Of a stretch of DNA of 64,000 nucleotides, positions 7,866 through 16,137 are shown piece by piece (within the stretch, counting starts at the first letter, position 1; every line of letters starts with the position of its first letter). A program made the translations under genes and the position numbers. Under the pieces are notes generated by a model. The model was not told the DNA's origin, ran no database searches, and was given only the letters and a program-made list of their open reading frames with translations. This DNA comes from an uncultured Lachnospiraceae bacterium. GTDB taxonomy: Bacteria; Bacillota; Clostridia; Lachnospirales; Lachnospiraceae. The stretch lies in NCBI GenBank assembly GCA_947176965.1, contig CAMWSU010000001.1, positions 1-64,000 of the forward strand, read 5' to 3'.

Positions 7866-7884
7866 CGCTTGAAAGGGAAAAGAA

Positions 7885-8484
7885 ATGGACATGGGATTTC
7901 AGATCATAGCGATCGTGATATTACTCGCTTTTTACGGATGCTATTTTACAAAAATGATATTGCAGAGAAAAAAGGGCATACAGACCAATCAGATGGGAAA
8001 AGGGAAGACGGGGCTTGTGAAGCGTATTGAGATTACAATGAAGATCGCGTCACTTCTCGTCCCTGCGGCGGAGTTTGTTAGTATTGTTTTGGACACATCG
8101 CCCCTGCCGCTATGGGCAAGAATAGCGGGCGCGTTTGTGGGAAGCTGCGGAGTGGTTGTTTTCATTTTCGCGGTGGTGACGATGCGGGACAGTTGGCGTG
8201 CAGGTGTTTCGGAGACGGAGCGCACGGAGCTTGTCACGATCGGTATTTATCAGATCAGCCGCAATCCCGCGTTCCTTGGCTTTGACCTTGTTTACATAGG
8301 GATTGTGCTGATGTTTTTTAACTGGGTTCTGCTTGCAGTATCGGCATTTGCAGGTCTGATGTTCCATTTGCAGATCGTGAATGTGGAGGAAGATTTTCTC
8401 GCTCGGACATTTGGGGAAGCCTATCTGGATTACAGAAAAAAGGTGAATCGATATTTGGGGAGAAAGATTGGAGGAGCAACATGA
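7885..8484 (+). CDS. Isoprenylcysteine carboxyl methyltransferase family membrane protein
   Basis: A 199-residue membrane protein with an N-terminal transmembrane helix (GFQIIAIVILLAFYGCYF), two more around residues 50-100, and the family's C-terminal SAM-binding region: GIYQISRNPAFLGFDLVYIG near 120-140, a hydrophobic hairpin, and NVEEDFLARTFGEAYLDYRK near 175-192 with the Glu residue used in the family. Bacterial members methylate small or membrane-associated substrates that are mostly unknown. It overlaps the next methyltransferase gene by four bases, so the two are translationally coupled. Confidence 0.82.
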   Translation: MDMGFQIIAIVILLAFYGCYFTKMILQRKKGIQTNQMGKGKTGLVKRIEITMKIASLLVPAAEFVSIVLDTSPLPLWARIAGAFVGSCGVVVFIFAVVTMRDSWRAGVSETERTELVTIGIYQISRNPAFLGFDLVYIGIVLMFFNWVLLAVSAFAGLMFHLQIVNVEEDFLARTFGEAYLDYRKKVNRYLGRKIGGAT

Positions 8485-9203
8485 ACATACACGATTTGGG
8501 AACATGGGAACAGCTTCAGAAAAAACTGACATGGCAGCAGCTCGGGGAATTTTCGGGAAAACGAATTTTGGAGTTCGGCTGCGGAAACGGCGTGATGGGT
8601 GCGCATTATGCGAGGGAAAACACCGTGATTGCGATAGAGCCGAATGCGCAGGTTTTAGCGGAGAATCCATATGAAGATGTGGAGCAGATCTGCGGGGATT
8701 TCAAATTGTTGCCCCGGTATGAGGACGAATCGTTCGACGTGATTTTTTGTCATAATGTGCTGGAATACGCCGCAGAGCGCGCGGAAATCCTAAAGGAATT
8801 TCAAAGACTGCTAAAAAAGGACGGTCTTCTTTCCGTATTGAAGCATAACCGTCCGGGGCGCGTCATGCAGATGGCGGTACTGCTGAACAATTTTGAACAT
8901 GCGAATGAATTGCTGGATGGAAAATGCGGCGTGAGTCCCCAGTTTGGGGAAATTCATTATTATGAGGATGAGGATCTGATCAAATGGGCGCCGGAGCTGC
9001 GGATCGAAAAGATCCTGGGTATGCGGACGTTTTGGGATTTACAGCAGAATCAGGACATACAGAAGGAAGAAGAATGGCAGCAGAAGATGATGCATTTGGA
9101 GCAGCGGGTTTCTGATATAGAAGAATATCGGAGCATCGCATTTTTGCATCATGTTTTTTTGAGAAAAAGGAACTGTTTGGAAAGTGCCTCTTCAAAGCTG
9201 TGA
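8481..9203 (+). CDS. Class I SAM-dependent methyltransferase
   Basis: A 240-residue methyltransferase. Motif I is RILEFGCGNGVMGAHYA near residues 28-44, the acidic end of strand 2 is AIEPNA, and the post-motif DESFDVIFCHNVLEYAAER leads into the helix and KKDGLLSVLKHNRPG. The layout resembles CmoM/UbiE-like small-molecule methyltransferases; the substrate is unknown. The start overlaps the end of the preceding ICMT-type gene (ATGA). The pair could act on one substrate. Confidence 0.85.
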   Translation: MNIHDLGTWEQLQKKLTWQQLGEFSGKRILEFGCGNGVMGAHYARENTVIAIEPNAQVLAENPYEDVEQICGDFKLLPRYEDESFDVIFCHNVLEYAAERAEILKEFQRLLKKDGLLSVLKHNRPGRVMQMAVLLNNFEHANELLDGKCGVSPQFGEIHYYEDEDLIKWAPELRIEKILGMRTFWDLQQNQDIQKEEEWQQKMMHLEQRVSDIEEYRSIAFLHHVFLRKRNCLESASSKL

Positions 9204-9357
9204 GGAACGAGGTTCTGAACGCTTACGAAAAAATAAAGTCAGCATGAGTGAGGGGATACAAGCATGGACTTGTCCTCTATACGAATATGGTGTCTGTGGC
9301 ACGGCACAACTCATACGCGTTGCAGTTTGCAGGGTGTGGAAAGGCAGGAGCATTTTT

Positions 9358-10125
9358 ATGATTTTAACAGAATTTGATCCAAGTAAAAAAGCAGTGATTA
9401 ATCCGGAAGATATTATCACCCCGGTGGAGGGCATGCCGGAGGTGGCGGTCGCCTGCTATTCTCATATGACGTTTGAGAGAATGATCGGGGAATTGGACGC
9501 AGAGGTGATTGCGGAGACCAGTAATGCTAATGGCGTGGATCTGATCTACAAAGCAGCGTACAAGGGAATCCACGTTGCATTGTTCATGATCGATGTGGGC
9601 GCGCCTATGAGCGTGGGGATATTGGAAGAAGTATTTATGATGGGCGTGAAGAAAGCGATCATTTTCGGAACCTGCGGTGTGCTTGATAAAAGCATCGACG
9701 ATTGCTCTGTCATCATTCCTGATTGCGCGGTGCGGGATGAGGGGACAAGCTACCATTATGCGCCCGCATCGGATGAGATTGAAGTAAATAGGAAATATCT
9801 GAAAGTGTTTACCGGAATGCTGGATGAACTTCAGGTGAAATATACGATAGGAAAAACATGGTCGACGGATGCGTTTTATCGTGAGACACCGGAAAAAGTC
9901 AGGCGCAGAAAAGAGCAGGGCTGTATCTGTGTGGATATGGAATGCTCGGCGGACGCTGCGCTGGCTCAGTTTCGGGAAAAAGATCTGGTGCAGTTTTTCT
10001 ATGCGGCGGATAATCTGGATGCGGAGGAATGGGATGTGCGAAGCTTAAGCAATCATTCCAGATTAGAAGAAAAAGACCGGATCGCCATGATCGCGCTGGA
10101 GCTGGCAGTGAGGATTTCGCGTTAG
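9358..10125 (+). CDS. Purine/uridine-type nucleoside phosphorylase
   Basis: A 255-residue member of the PNP_UDP_1 family, expected to split a nucleoside with phosphate into base and ribose-1-phosphate. Seen are the phosphate/nucleoside loop AIIFGTCGVLD near residues 97-107 and the hallmark CVDMECSADAA near residues 197-207, where the Met-Glu pair binds ribose. ATG 9358 is chosen over upstream in-frame starts because AGGAG lies seven bases before it and the family begins here. It is followed closely by the CPBP protease gene. Specificity (uridine, purine or other) is not decidable. Confidence 0.85.
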   Translation: MILTEFDPSKKAVINPEDIITPVEGMPEVAVACYSHMTFERMIGELDAEVIAETSNANGVDLIYKAAYKGIHVALFMIDVGAPMSVGILEEVFMMGVKKAIIFGTCGVLDKSIDDCSVIIPDCAVRDEGTSYHYAPASDEIEVNRKYLKVFTGMLDELQVKYTIGKTWSTDAFYRETPEKVRRRKEQGCICVDMECSADAALAQFREKDLVQFFYAADNLDAEEWDVRSLSNHSRLEEKDRIAMIALELAVRISR

Positions 10126-10185
10126 GTGATGACCCGGCAGAGAAAAGCGGTGCGGACGATTGAAACGGTGATGAAGGAGAGAAAA

Positions 10186-10815
10186 ATGAACGCGTATTGG
10201 AAGAAAAATCTGCTTCCGCTGGCGGTAGAAATTGCTTTTATTATTTCGTGTTTGGTGATTCCGGCGGAGTATTTTATTTATACAAATTTTCTGTTTTATT
10301 TTGTGCTGCTCCTTTATTTCGTCGCGGTAAAGGATTTCTCGGCAAAGGAGTGGGGAAGAAACTTAAAAGGCGGAAAAACGTTTTGGAAGCCCGTGGGGAT
10401 TACCGTATTCTTTTTTATGCTGGCGTTTGCGGCAACCATGATCTTGGAAAGCACTTTTCCGCAATTGGATACGGGAATGATCGGATTAAGGCGTGACAAT
10501 TGGTTCACGCTTGTATTGTTTGCTATTTCGACGATCGTGCTGCCGCCCGTTGTGGAGGAGACTTTTTATCGGAAAAACTTAATTTTGACGGAAAATAAAA
10601 ATGTGATGGCGGTGACCGTGGTATGCAGCATGCTTCTTTATGCGGCGGAGCATTCCCTGACACCGTGGGGGATTTTTCTCACGATGCTCTGGGCGCTGCC
10701 GCTCAGCATTTCCTATGGTAAAACCAAGAATGTATTTATCCCGATGACGGCGCATTTCATCGTCAATTTCATAGGAAACGGAGCGGATGTGGTATTTACG
10801 ATCATCGGCATGTGA
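10186..10815 (+). CDS. CPBP family intramembrane glutamic endopeptidase
   Basis: A 209-residue integral membrane protein of the CAAX protease/bacteriocin-processing (Abi) family. About six hydrophobic helices are visible. Motif 1 EETFYRKN (EExxxR) lies near residue 127, the second catalytic region is YAAEHSLTPWG, and the last helix carries MTAHFIVN with the conserved His. Such proteins cleave prenylated or peptide substrates or give bacteriocin self-immunity. ATG 10186 is preferred over the start at 10126 because AAGGAGAG precedes it. Its target is unknown. Confidence 0.85.
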   Translation: MNAYWKKNLLPLAVEIAFIISCLVIPAEYFIYTNFLFYFVLLLYFVAVKDFSAKEWGRNLKGGKTFWKPVGITVFFFMLAFAATMILESTFPQLDTGMIGLRRDNWFTLVLFAISTIVLPPVVEETFYRKNLILTENKNVMAVTVVCSMLLYAAEHSLTPWGIFLTMLWALPLSISYGKTKNVFIPMTAHFIVNFIGNGADVVFTIIGM

Positions 10816-10854
10816 TAGTCGGCACGGATGGATCGCAGAAAGAGGGGGAATGCC

Positions 10855-11073
10855 ATGTTCGGAAAAAAGAAACCGCAAGTGGAATACTATGACAAAGAAA
10901 ATGTAAAGCCGATTATCCGTGCCAGCATCTGCACGGGAGAACAAGTTGCCGGATTTAAGAATATTCATACCGGAAAATTTGAGGAGATCATGCTGATCCG
11001 GGGCGAGCGGGATAAAGAAGTATTTATGAGCAGGTACGGCATTTCGGTGGGGGAGATCACAAAGGAATATTGA
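10855..11073 (+). CDS. Small conserved hypothetical protein
   Basis: A 72-residue basic protein beginning MFGKKKPQVEYYDKENVKP, with ASICTGEQVAGFKNIHTGKF in the middle. I recall similar short proteins in Clostridia without a proven function; database names for them are unreliable. The ATG at 10855 follows GAGGGGG. An imperfect inverted repeat follows the stop codon. No signal peptide or membrane segment is seen. Confidence 0.6.
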   Translation: MFGKKKPQVEYYDKENVKPIIRASICTGEQVAGFKNIHTGKFEEIMLIRGERDKEVFMSRYGISVGEITKEY

Positions 11074-11086
11074 TTTTATTTTTTAG

Positions 11087-11119
11087 CACAAACACGACAC
11101 ACAGTTGTCGTGTTTTGTG
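11087..11119. promoter_or_regulatory. Inverted repeat, terminator or operator
   Basis: CACAAACACGACA (11087-11099) pairs with TGTCGTGTTTTGTG (11106-11119) with one bulge. It lies between the small gene and the WYL regulator. Only a weak T-tract follows, so it may be either a terminator or an operator for the regulator gene. Confidence 0.45.
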
Positions 11120-11198
11120 TTCTATGATAGGGTAAAGGCAGGGACGGAGATAGAAGCAATGTGCCGCGGATAGGAACGCGGCGTGTGAGGAGATTGTC

Positions 11199-12113
11199 AT
11201 GAAAATAGACAGACTGATCGGAATTTTGTCCATATTACTGCAAAAGGATACAGTGACTGCGCCCGACCTGGCGGAGAAGTTTGAGGTTTCCAGACGAACG
11301 ATCAATAGGGATATCGAAGATCTTTGTAAAGCAGGCATTCCCATTGTGACAAGGCAGGGAGCGGGCGGCGGCATCTCGATCATGGACAACTATAAGATAG
11401 ACCGGACACTGGTAAATCATGCGGAGATGCAGGATATTCTTGCAGGGCTTCGCAGCTTGGACAGCGTAAACGGAACGAATCGGTATGGGCAATTGATGGA
11501 AAAGCTGTCGGTGGGATCATCTGATTTTTTGGTCGGAAATCAGTCGGTGCTGATCGATCTGTCTTCATGGTATAAAGAAGCACTTGCGCCTAAGATCGAA
11601 TTGATACGCGCTGCGATCGATGTGAGAAAAGAACTGCTGTTTACCTACTATTCTCCGAGCGGCGAATCCGTCCGGCGCATCGAGCCGTATTATCTGATTT
11701 TTCGATGGTCAAGCTGGTATGTGTGGGGCTGGTGCAAAATGAGGGAGGATTTCCGGCTGTTCAAGTTAAACCGCATGGAGGATGTGCGCATGACGGAGGA
11801 GGTGTTTATAAAGAGGAAAGCAGATGTGCCGGACTTAAATGATGAGGGTATCTTTCCCGGAGGAATCAAGGTGAAAGCGCTTTTTGAACCGGAATGCAAA
11901 TGGAGACTGGTCGAAGAGTTCGGGACGGAATGCTTTCGGGAAACGGAGGACGGGAAGCTGCTTTTTCAGGCGGATTATACAAACAGGGAAAATCTGATCA
12001 CATGGCTCATGACGTTTCGGGAAAAAGTGGAGCTTTTGGAACCGAAGGAGATTCGAGCGGAGATCCTTGCGTGTTTTGAACGGATACGCAGAAAATATGA
12101 TTCGGATAGATGA
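11199..12113 (+). CDS. WYL domain transcriptional regulator (YafY/DeoR-type)
   Basis: A 304-residue regulator with an N-terminal winged helix-turn-helix (TAPDLAEKFEVSRRTINRDI at about residues 19-40) and a central WYL ligand-sensing domain starting near residue 135, where RRIEPYYLIFRWSSWYVWG holds the family's conserved segment, followed by the WCX-like C-terminal part. It is first of three genes with a MmcQ/DUF3795 fusion and a GyrI-like protein, an arrangement I recall from other Clostridia, so it may control them. The ligand is unknown. Confidence 0.88.
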   Translation: MKIDRLIGILSILLQKDTVTAPDLAEKFEVSRRTINRDIEDLCKAGIPIVTRQGAGGGISIMDNYKIDRTLVNHAEMQDILAGLRSLDSVNGTNRYGQLMEKLSVGSSDFLVGNQSVLIDLSSWYKEALAPKIELIRAAIDVRKELLFTYYSPSGESVRRIEPYYLIFRWSSWYVWGWCKMREDFRLFKLNRMEDVRMTEEVFIKRKADVPDLNDEGIFPGGIKVKALFEPECKWRLVEEFGTECFRETEDGKLLFQADYTNRENLITWLMTFREKVELLEPKEIRAEILACFERIRRKYDSDR

Positions 12114-12133
12114 AGTAAGAATGGAGGACGAAG

Positions 12134-12886
12134 ATGAGATATACATGGATCGATGAATTTTTGTTAAGCAAACCGGGAGTGACGAAAGATCTGCAGAAGG
12201 ATTGGAATTGGCTTCGTTATCAGATCGGCGGCAAGATGTTTGCGGCCGTCTGCATGGGGGAAAACGATGAACCCTACTATATCACATTGAAACTGGAACC
12301 GATGGAGGGGGAGTTCTTCCGACAGCAATATGAGGACATCATTCCCGGCTATTATATGAATAAAGTGCATTGGAATTCCGTGAAACCGGACGGCGCAGTA
12401 CCGGATGAGCTGTTAAAAGATTTGCTGGACAAGTCGTATCAACTGGTGCTTGGCGGACTTGGCAAAAAAAAGCAGAAAGAGATACTGGAAGCCGCGGCTT
12501 GCGGCCAGATTGCGGACGGCGAAAAAGGAGCATCGGGCGGAAGCGGGGATCATGGCGGGGAGACAGCGCACGAAGCAGAAAACACTTGCAGCGAGACAGC
12601 GTGCAGCACATTCAGCTGCTGCGGTACGCAGTGCAGTGAATGTGCCTTCTATGGAACGATGTGCAAGGGCTGTAATGAGAGTGACGGAAAAGTATTCCAC
12701 GCACCGGAGGGACAGGCCTGCCCCATTTATGAATGCTCGGTTAATCAAAAAAAGCAGAAAAACTGCGGCGGCTGTCAGAAACTTCCGTGCGATATTTGGA
12801 GAAACACGAAAGACCCTTCCATGTCGGACGAGGAATTTGAAAACAATATCCGGCAGCGGGTGGAAAATGTGAGAAGGAGTTTTTGA
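12134..12886 (+). CDS. MmcQ/YjbR-like protein fused to a DUF3795 cysteine-rich domain
   Basis: A 250-residue two-part protein. Residues 1-115 are MmcQ/YjbR-like (double-stranded DNA-mimic fold; W.RYQIGGKMFAAV, IPGYYMNKVHWNSV). Residues 165-250 form a cysteine-rich DUF3795-like domain with CGTQCSECAFYGTMCKGC and CGGCQKLPC, probably metal binding. A Gly/Ala/Glu-rich linker of about 45 residues joins them. The two domains are usually encoded separately, so this is a fusion. It lies 20 bases after the WYL regulator in the same operon. Function is not established for either domain. Confidence 0.75.
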   Translation: MRYTWIDEFLLSKPGVTKDLQKDWNWLRYQIGGKMFAAVCMGENDEPYYITLKLEPMEGEFFRQQYEDIIPGYYMNKVHWNSVKPDGAVPDELLKDLLDKSYQLVLGGLGKKKQKEILEAAACGQIADGEKGASGGSGDHGGETAHEAENTCSETACSTFSCCGTQCSECAFYGTMCKGCNESDGKVFHAPEGQACPIYECSVNQKKQKNCGGCQKLPCDIWRNTKDPSMSDEEFENNIRQRVENVRRSF

Positions 12887-12943
12887 GTTCGCGCCAATGA
12901 CCGCAAGCGCAGGCAGAAACGAAAGAGAGAAAAGGAAAAGCAT

Positions 12944-13582
12944 ATGGCATTTGATTATAAAAAAGAATATAAGGAGTTCTACATGCCTAAAAATAAACCG
13001 GGCATTGTGGAAATACCGCCCATAAATTATCTGGCGGTCCGCGGCAGCGGGGATCCGAACGAAGAAGGAAGCGAATACAAGCAGTCCATCGGACTGCTCT
13101 ATGGGATTGCGTTCACGATTAAAATGAGCAAAATGGGAGATCATCGGATCAACGGATATTTTGACTATGTCGTTCCGCCGCTGGAGGGCCTTTGGTGGCA
13201 GGACGGCGTAAAGGGAATCGATTATGTCCACAAAGAGAACTTTCAATTTATCTCCGTGATCAGACTGCCGGATTTTGTAAAAAAAGAGGATTTTGACTGG
13301 GCGGTCAAAGAAGCGGAGCGGAAGAAGAAAACCGATTTTTCGAAAGTGGAATTTATGAGCTATCATGAGGGGCTGTGCGTTCAGTGCATGCATATCGGCG
13401 CATATGACGATGAGCCGAAAACGGTCCGCCTGATGCACGATTTTATGGAGGAGCAGGGGTATGAGCTCGACATTACGGAAAGCCGTTATCATCATGAGAT
13501 TTATTTAAGCGACGCAAGAAAGGTGGCGCCCGAACGACTCAAAACCGTTTTAAGACATCCAATCAGGGAAATTACATCCTAG
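12944..13582 (+). CDS. GyrI-like small-molecule-binding protein
   Basis: A 212-residue stand-alone GyrI-like (effector-binding, SHS2-fold) protein. The family opening PGIVEIPPINYLAVRGSGDPN is at about residues 17-37, and LYGIAFTIKM, PPLEGLWWQ and the C-terminal YHHEIYLSDARK match stand-alone GyrI-like proteins, which bind or hydrolyse small cytotoxic molecules. Last gene of the WYL regulator operon; a clear terminator follows at 13599. A detoxification role controlled by the WYL protein is inference. Confidence 0.82.
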   Translation: MAFDYKKEYKEFYMPKNKPGIVEIPPINYLAVRGSGDPNEEGSEYKQSIGLLYGIAFTIKMSKMGDHRINGYFDYVVPPLEGLWWQDGVKGIDYVHKENFQFISVIRLPDFVKKEDFDWAVKEAERKKKTDFSKVEFMSYHEGLCVQCMHIGAYDDEPKTVRLMHDFMEEQGYELDITESRYHHEIYLSDARKVAPERLKTVLRHPIREITS

Positions 13583-13598
13583 AAAAAGTAATCTGTAA

Positions 13599-13627
13599 GA
13601 CGGCTGGGGCAGACCCAGTCGTCTTTT
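13599..13627 (+). terminator. Rho-independent terminator
   Basis: GACGGCTGGG, loop GCAGA, then CCCAGTCGTC followed by TTTTT. Ten-base-pair stem with one mismatch; ends the WYL/MmcQ/GyrI-like operon. Confidence 0.85.
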
Positions 13628-13675
13628 TGTATTTTGTATCATACAGAGCATTGTGAAACACTGACAAGAAAAGTA

Positions 13676-13703
13676 TTGGCATACTGGAAGAATCTATTAT
13701 AGT
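13676..13703 (+). promoter_or_regulatory. Probable sigma-A promoter for the Fic gene
   Basis: TTGGCA (13676-13681), 16-base spacer, TATAGT (13698-13703), about 85 bases before the proposed GTG start of the Fic gene. Confidence 0.45.
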
Positions 13704-13789
13704 TTAATAAACAGAGATTGCACATAAAACATAAGAGAAAATAGTATGCAATAAATTTTTGAAAATTGCGTTGTGAAAGGGGGGATGGT

Positions 13790-13945
13790 GTGGATAATCA
13801 TAGTATATGGCATCCACTTGTATTTGACGATCACTGGAATGATGTGAACACGGAGAAGTTTGATAACATTTATCCGTCTTGGGAGAGAAGGAGAAAAGAG
13901 CTTCAAAAGATGAGGAACAATATGAACGGTTCATGGAACAACTAA
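13790..13945 (+). pseudogene. Detached N-terminus of the Fic protein
   Basis: A GTG at 13790, five bases after GGGGGG, opens a 51-codon frame coding for VDNHSIWHPLVFDDHWNDV and then PSWERRRKELQK. This looks like the natural beginning of the Fic protein encoded from 13879 in another frame. Adding one A to the four-A run at 13905-13908 joins both frames into one continuous protein (ELQ-KDEEQYERF). Either a real frameshift, a sequencing error or slippage at the A-run explains it. Confidence 0.6.
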
Positions 13946-15255
13946 AGAGGAAGCAGGCGATTGATACTGGAATTATTGAAAGAATGTATGACTTAAAAAG
14001 AAGGATAACAGAAACCTTTATAAAGGAAGGCTTTGTAGATGCTTATTTGAAGCATGGAGATTCTGATATTGAAGGCAACTTATTGATGAAATATCTGGGA
14101 GATAATTTTGAAGCAATTGACTTTATATTTGACTTTGTAAAGAACAATAGGCAGCTAAGCGTCAGTTATATAAAAGAATTGCATAGCTTAATAACAAGGC
14201 ATCAGGAAGTGACGGATGCAATTGACCAGTTTGGGCATCATGTAAAAATTTCTCTGCTAAAAGGAGAATTTAAGGTGGCGCCCAATAATCCGGTCAGAGA
14301 TCATACAATATATCATTATTGTCCGCCTGAACAAGTAGCTTCCGAAATGGATCATTTAATTAGAATTTATAATAGTGAACTTTCGGGGGTTCATATTCTT
14401 GTAAAAGCGGCCTTTTTGCATCACGCATTTGTTCAAATTCACCCATTTCAAGATGGAAACGGAAGAATTGCGCGGCTTTTGGCCAGTTTTGTGTTGATAA
14501 AAGGTGGATTGTTTCCGCTTTCTATAGACCGCGATGAAAGGGCGAGATATATAGGGGCGTTAGAAAAGGCAGATAAATCAGAATATCAGGATCTGATTGA
14601 TGTTTTTTCAAACAATCAGATTGCCTCTATAGAAAAAGCGCTTAATTGGAAAATTGTGGAAGATACATCGAATTATGATAGTGTTTTGGGGGTTCTGGGA
14701 ACAAAACTTTCCGCCTATCGTACTGCAGAAAAAGAGCAGATGACCAGGCGTGCTATACAAAACATGCAGGACATTTTCGTATGTATGGAAGAAGAGTTGG
14801 AGCATTATAAAAATGATTTGCGGAGACGGCTTGATAGAACTACACAGATTGATGTCAGCTGTTGCTCTCCCGGTGAAACAAATGCGCACTATTATGCAAG
14901 GCAGATTATAGAATATGCCAAGTTATATAACTATTATGCAAATTTGTCATTGATTAGGTGTTGGGGGCGAGTGACTATTGCAATAGATAAAACGAAACGA
15001 TATCGTCTTGTTATATCCCTTCATCATTATGGCTATGATAATAGTACATTTGCGATTGGTGCGTTTTTATCAAAGGGAATTGTAAATTCTAAAAGAGAAG
15101 ATAGTAGAAGCACGGACTATATGGATGTCCCATTAGGCGTGCCGCCATTGACAATGTCATCTGAAAAAGAAATCAGAGAGCTGGCATCGTCCGTGAAGCA
15201 GCAAATAGAATTGTCGATTATGTCAGTATTGGCGTATATCGCAAATGAATTATGA
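13879..15255 (+). CDS. Fic family protein (AMP-transferase)
   Basis: The readable part is about 458 residues with a complete Fic core: HHAFVQIHPFQDGNGRIARL near residues 180-200 contains the catalytic His and the nucleotide-binding HPFxDGNGR motif. YLKHGDSDIEGN near residue 55 recalls the autoinhibitory (S/T)xxxE(G/N) helix but lacks the Ser/Thr at the right place. Fic proteins usually AMPylate Tyr or Thr of target proteins. The C-terminal 200 residues are not recognised. The true N-terminus probably starts at GTG 13790 in a different frame, separated by a one-base deletion at 13905-13908. Composition is A/T-rich, suggesting transfer. Confidence 0.82.
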   Translation: MGEKEKRASKDEEQYERFMEQLKRKQAIDTGIIERMYDLKRRITETFIKEGFVDAYLKHGDSDIEGNLLMKYLGDNFEAIDFIFDFVKNNRQLSVSYIKELHSLITRHQEVTDAIDQFGHHVKISLLKGEFKVAPNNPVRDHTIYHYCPPEQVASEMDHLIRIYNSELSGVHILVKAAFLHHAFVQIHPFQDGNGRIARLLASFVLIKGGLFPLSIDRDERARYIGALEKADKSEYQDLIDVFSNNQIASIEKALNWKIVEDTSNYDSVLGVLGTKLSAYRTAEKEQMTRRAIQNMQDIFVCMEEELEHYKNDLRRRLDRTTQIDVSCCSPGETNAHYYARQIIEYAKLYNYYANLSLIRCWGRVTIAIDKTKRYRLVISLHHYGYDNSTFAIGAFLSKGIVNSKREDSRSTDYMDVPLGVPPLTMSSEKEIRELASSVKQQIELSIMSVLAYIANEL

Positions 15256-15338
15256 CATATATTTTGTGATTAAATGATGGGAGAAATAAGCGGTCGTGCC
15301 GCGCAGAGGCAGAGGCGATAAAAGCAGGAGATTTTGGT

Positions 15339-16061
15339 ATGTGCGGACGGTATTATGTGGATGATGATACGGCAGGGGAGATTGAAAAGGTCATCCGGCA
15401 GGTGAATGAAAAGCTGCAAACGCAGAAGGCGGGGGATAGAGAAGGCATTGTGGCTGAACGGACAGCGGGACAGTGGGAAAGGGAGTCGGTCCTGCAGAAA
15501 CAGGAGCTTTGGGAAAACAAACAGCTTGATATACCGTTCGGAGACATTTACCCTGCGGCACTTGCACCCGTGCTCGGCGCCGGCATGGAAACCGCGGGAT
15601 ACAGAACCTTGCATTGCCGCATGCTGCGCTGGGGACTGCCGGGATATCCGCCGAAGGGAAGCGGCAAAAAGGGACAGGTTATTTTTAATGCCCGGAGTGA
15701 AACAGCGATGGAGAAACCGACCTTTCGGGAGGGGATAAAAAACCATCGCATTGTGATTCCGGCGGCAGGCTTTTATGAGTGGAACTGCAAAAAAGAAAAA
15801 TTTCGTTTTCGCAGAACCGATTCGTCCGTACTTTTTATGGCGGGATGTTTTCGGCATTATGAGGACGGCGACCGGTTTGTCATTCTGACGACGGCGGCGA
15901 ATGCATCCATGGAACCGGTGCATGACCGCATGCCGCTCATTTTGGAGCAGGATGAGATCACGGATTGGATATGGGACGGGGAGCGGACGAAACATCTGCT
16001 GGAAAAGCAACCCTGTCTGTTAGAGCGTACGACGGACTATGAGCAGATGACGCTTTTTTAA
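15339..16061 (+). CDS. yedK: SOS response-associated peptidase (SRAP/YedK, HMCES family)
   Basis: A 240-residue protein that would form a thiazolidine crosslink with abasic sites in single-stranded DNA through Cys2 (MCGRYY) and so protect them. The other active-site parts are present: NARSET near residue 116, IPAAGFYEW with the catalytic Glu near 143, and EPVHDRMPLIL with His near 192. Residues 20-65 include an extra charged, Gln-rich stretch not typical of the core. It lies directly upstream of an SOS-controlled translesion polymerase, a sensible DNA-damage pairing. Confidence 0.92.
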   Translation: MCGRYYVDDDTAGEIEKVIRQVNEKLQTQKAGDREGIVAERTAGQWERESVLQKQELWENKQLDIPFGDIYPAALAPVLGAGMETAGYRTLHCRMLRWGLPGYPPKGSGKKGQVIFNARSETAMEKPTFREGIKNHRIVIPAAGFYEWNCKKEKFRFRRTDSSVLFMAGCFRHYEDGDRFVILTTAANASMEPVHDRMPLILEQDEITDWIWDGERTKHLLEKQPCLLERTTDYEQMTLF

Positions 16062-16082
16062 GTGCATGGAAAAAAATACCAG

Positions 16083-16111
16083 TTGAATACAGAACGTGTG
16101 TTTGTTACAAT
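16083..16111 (+). promoter_or_regulatory. Sigma-A promoter with embedded SOS box
   Basis: TTGAAT (16083-16088), exactly 17 bases, TACAAT (16106-16111). Within the spacer, AGAACGTGTGTTTG (16091-16104) agrees with the Bacillus-type LexA site CGAACRNRYGTTYG except at the first base. LexA binding there would block the polymerase gene promoter. Confidence 0.75.
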
Positions 16112-16137
16112 GTGTCACACAGGAGGTGAACACACGT

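Noticed and set aside
9184-9357. N-terminal extension of the nucleoside phosphorylase
   Set aside because: The 58 extra residues overlap the methyltransferase end and have no family match, whereas ATG 9358 has AGGAG at seven bases and the family starts there.
12413-13495. Long minus-strand open frame of 360 codons
   Set aside because: It is antisense to the MmcQ/DUF3795 and GyrI-like genes, which have clear families and ribosome binding sites; its sequence shows no recognisable domain.
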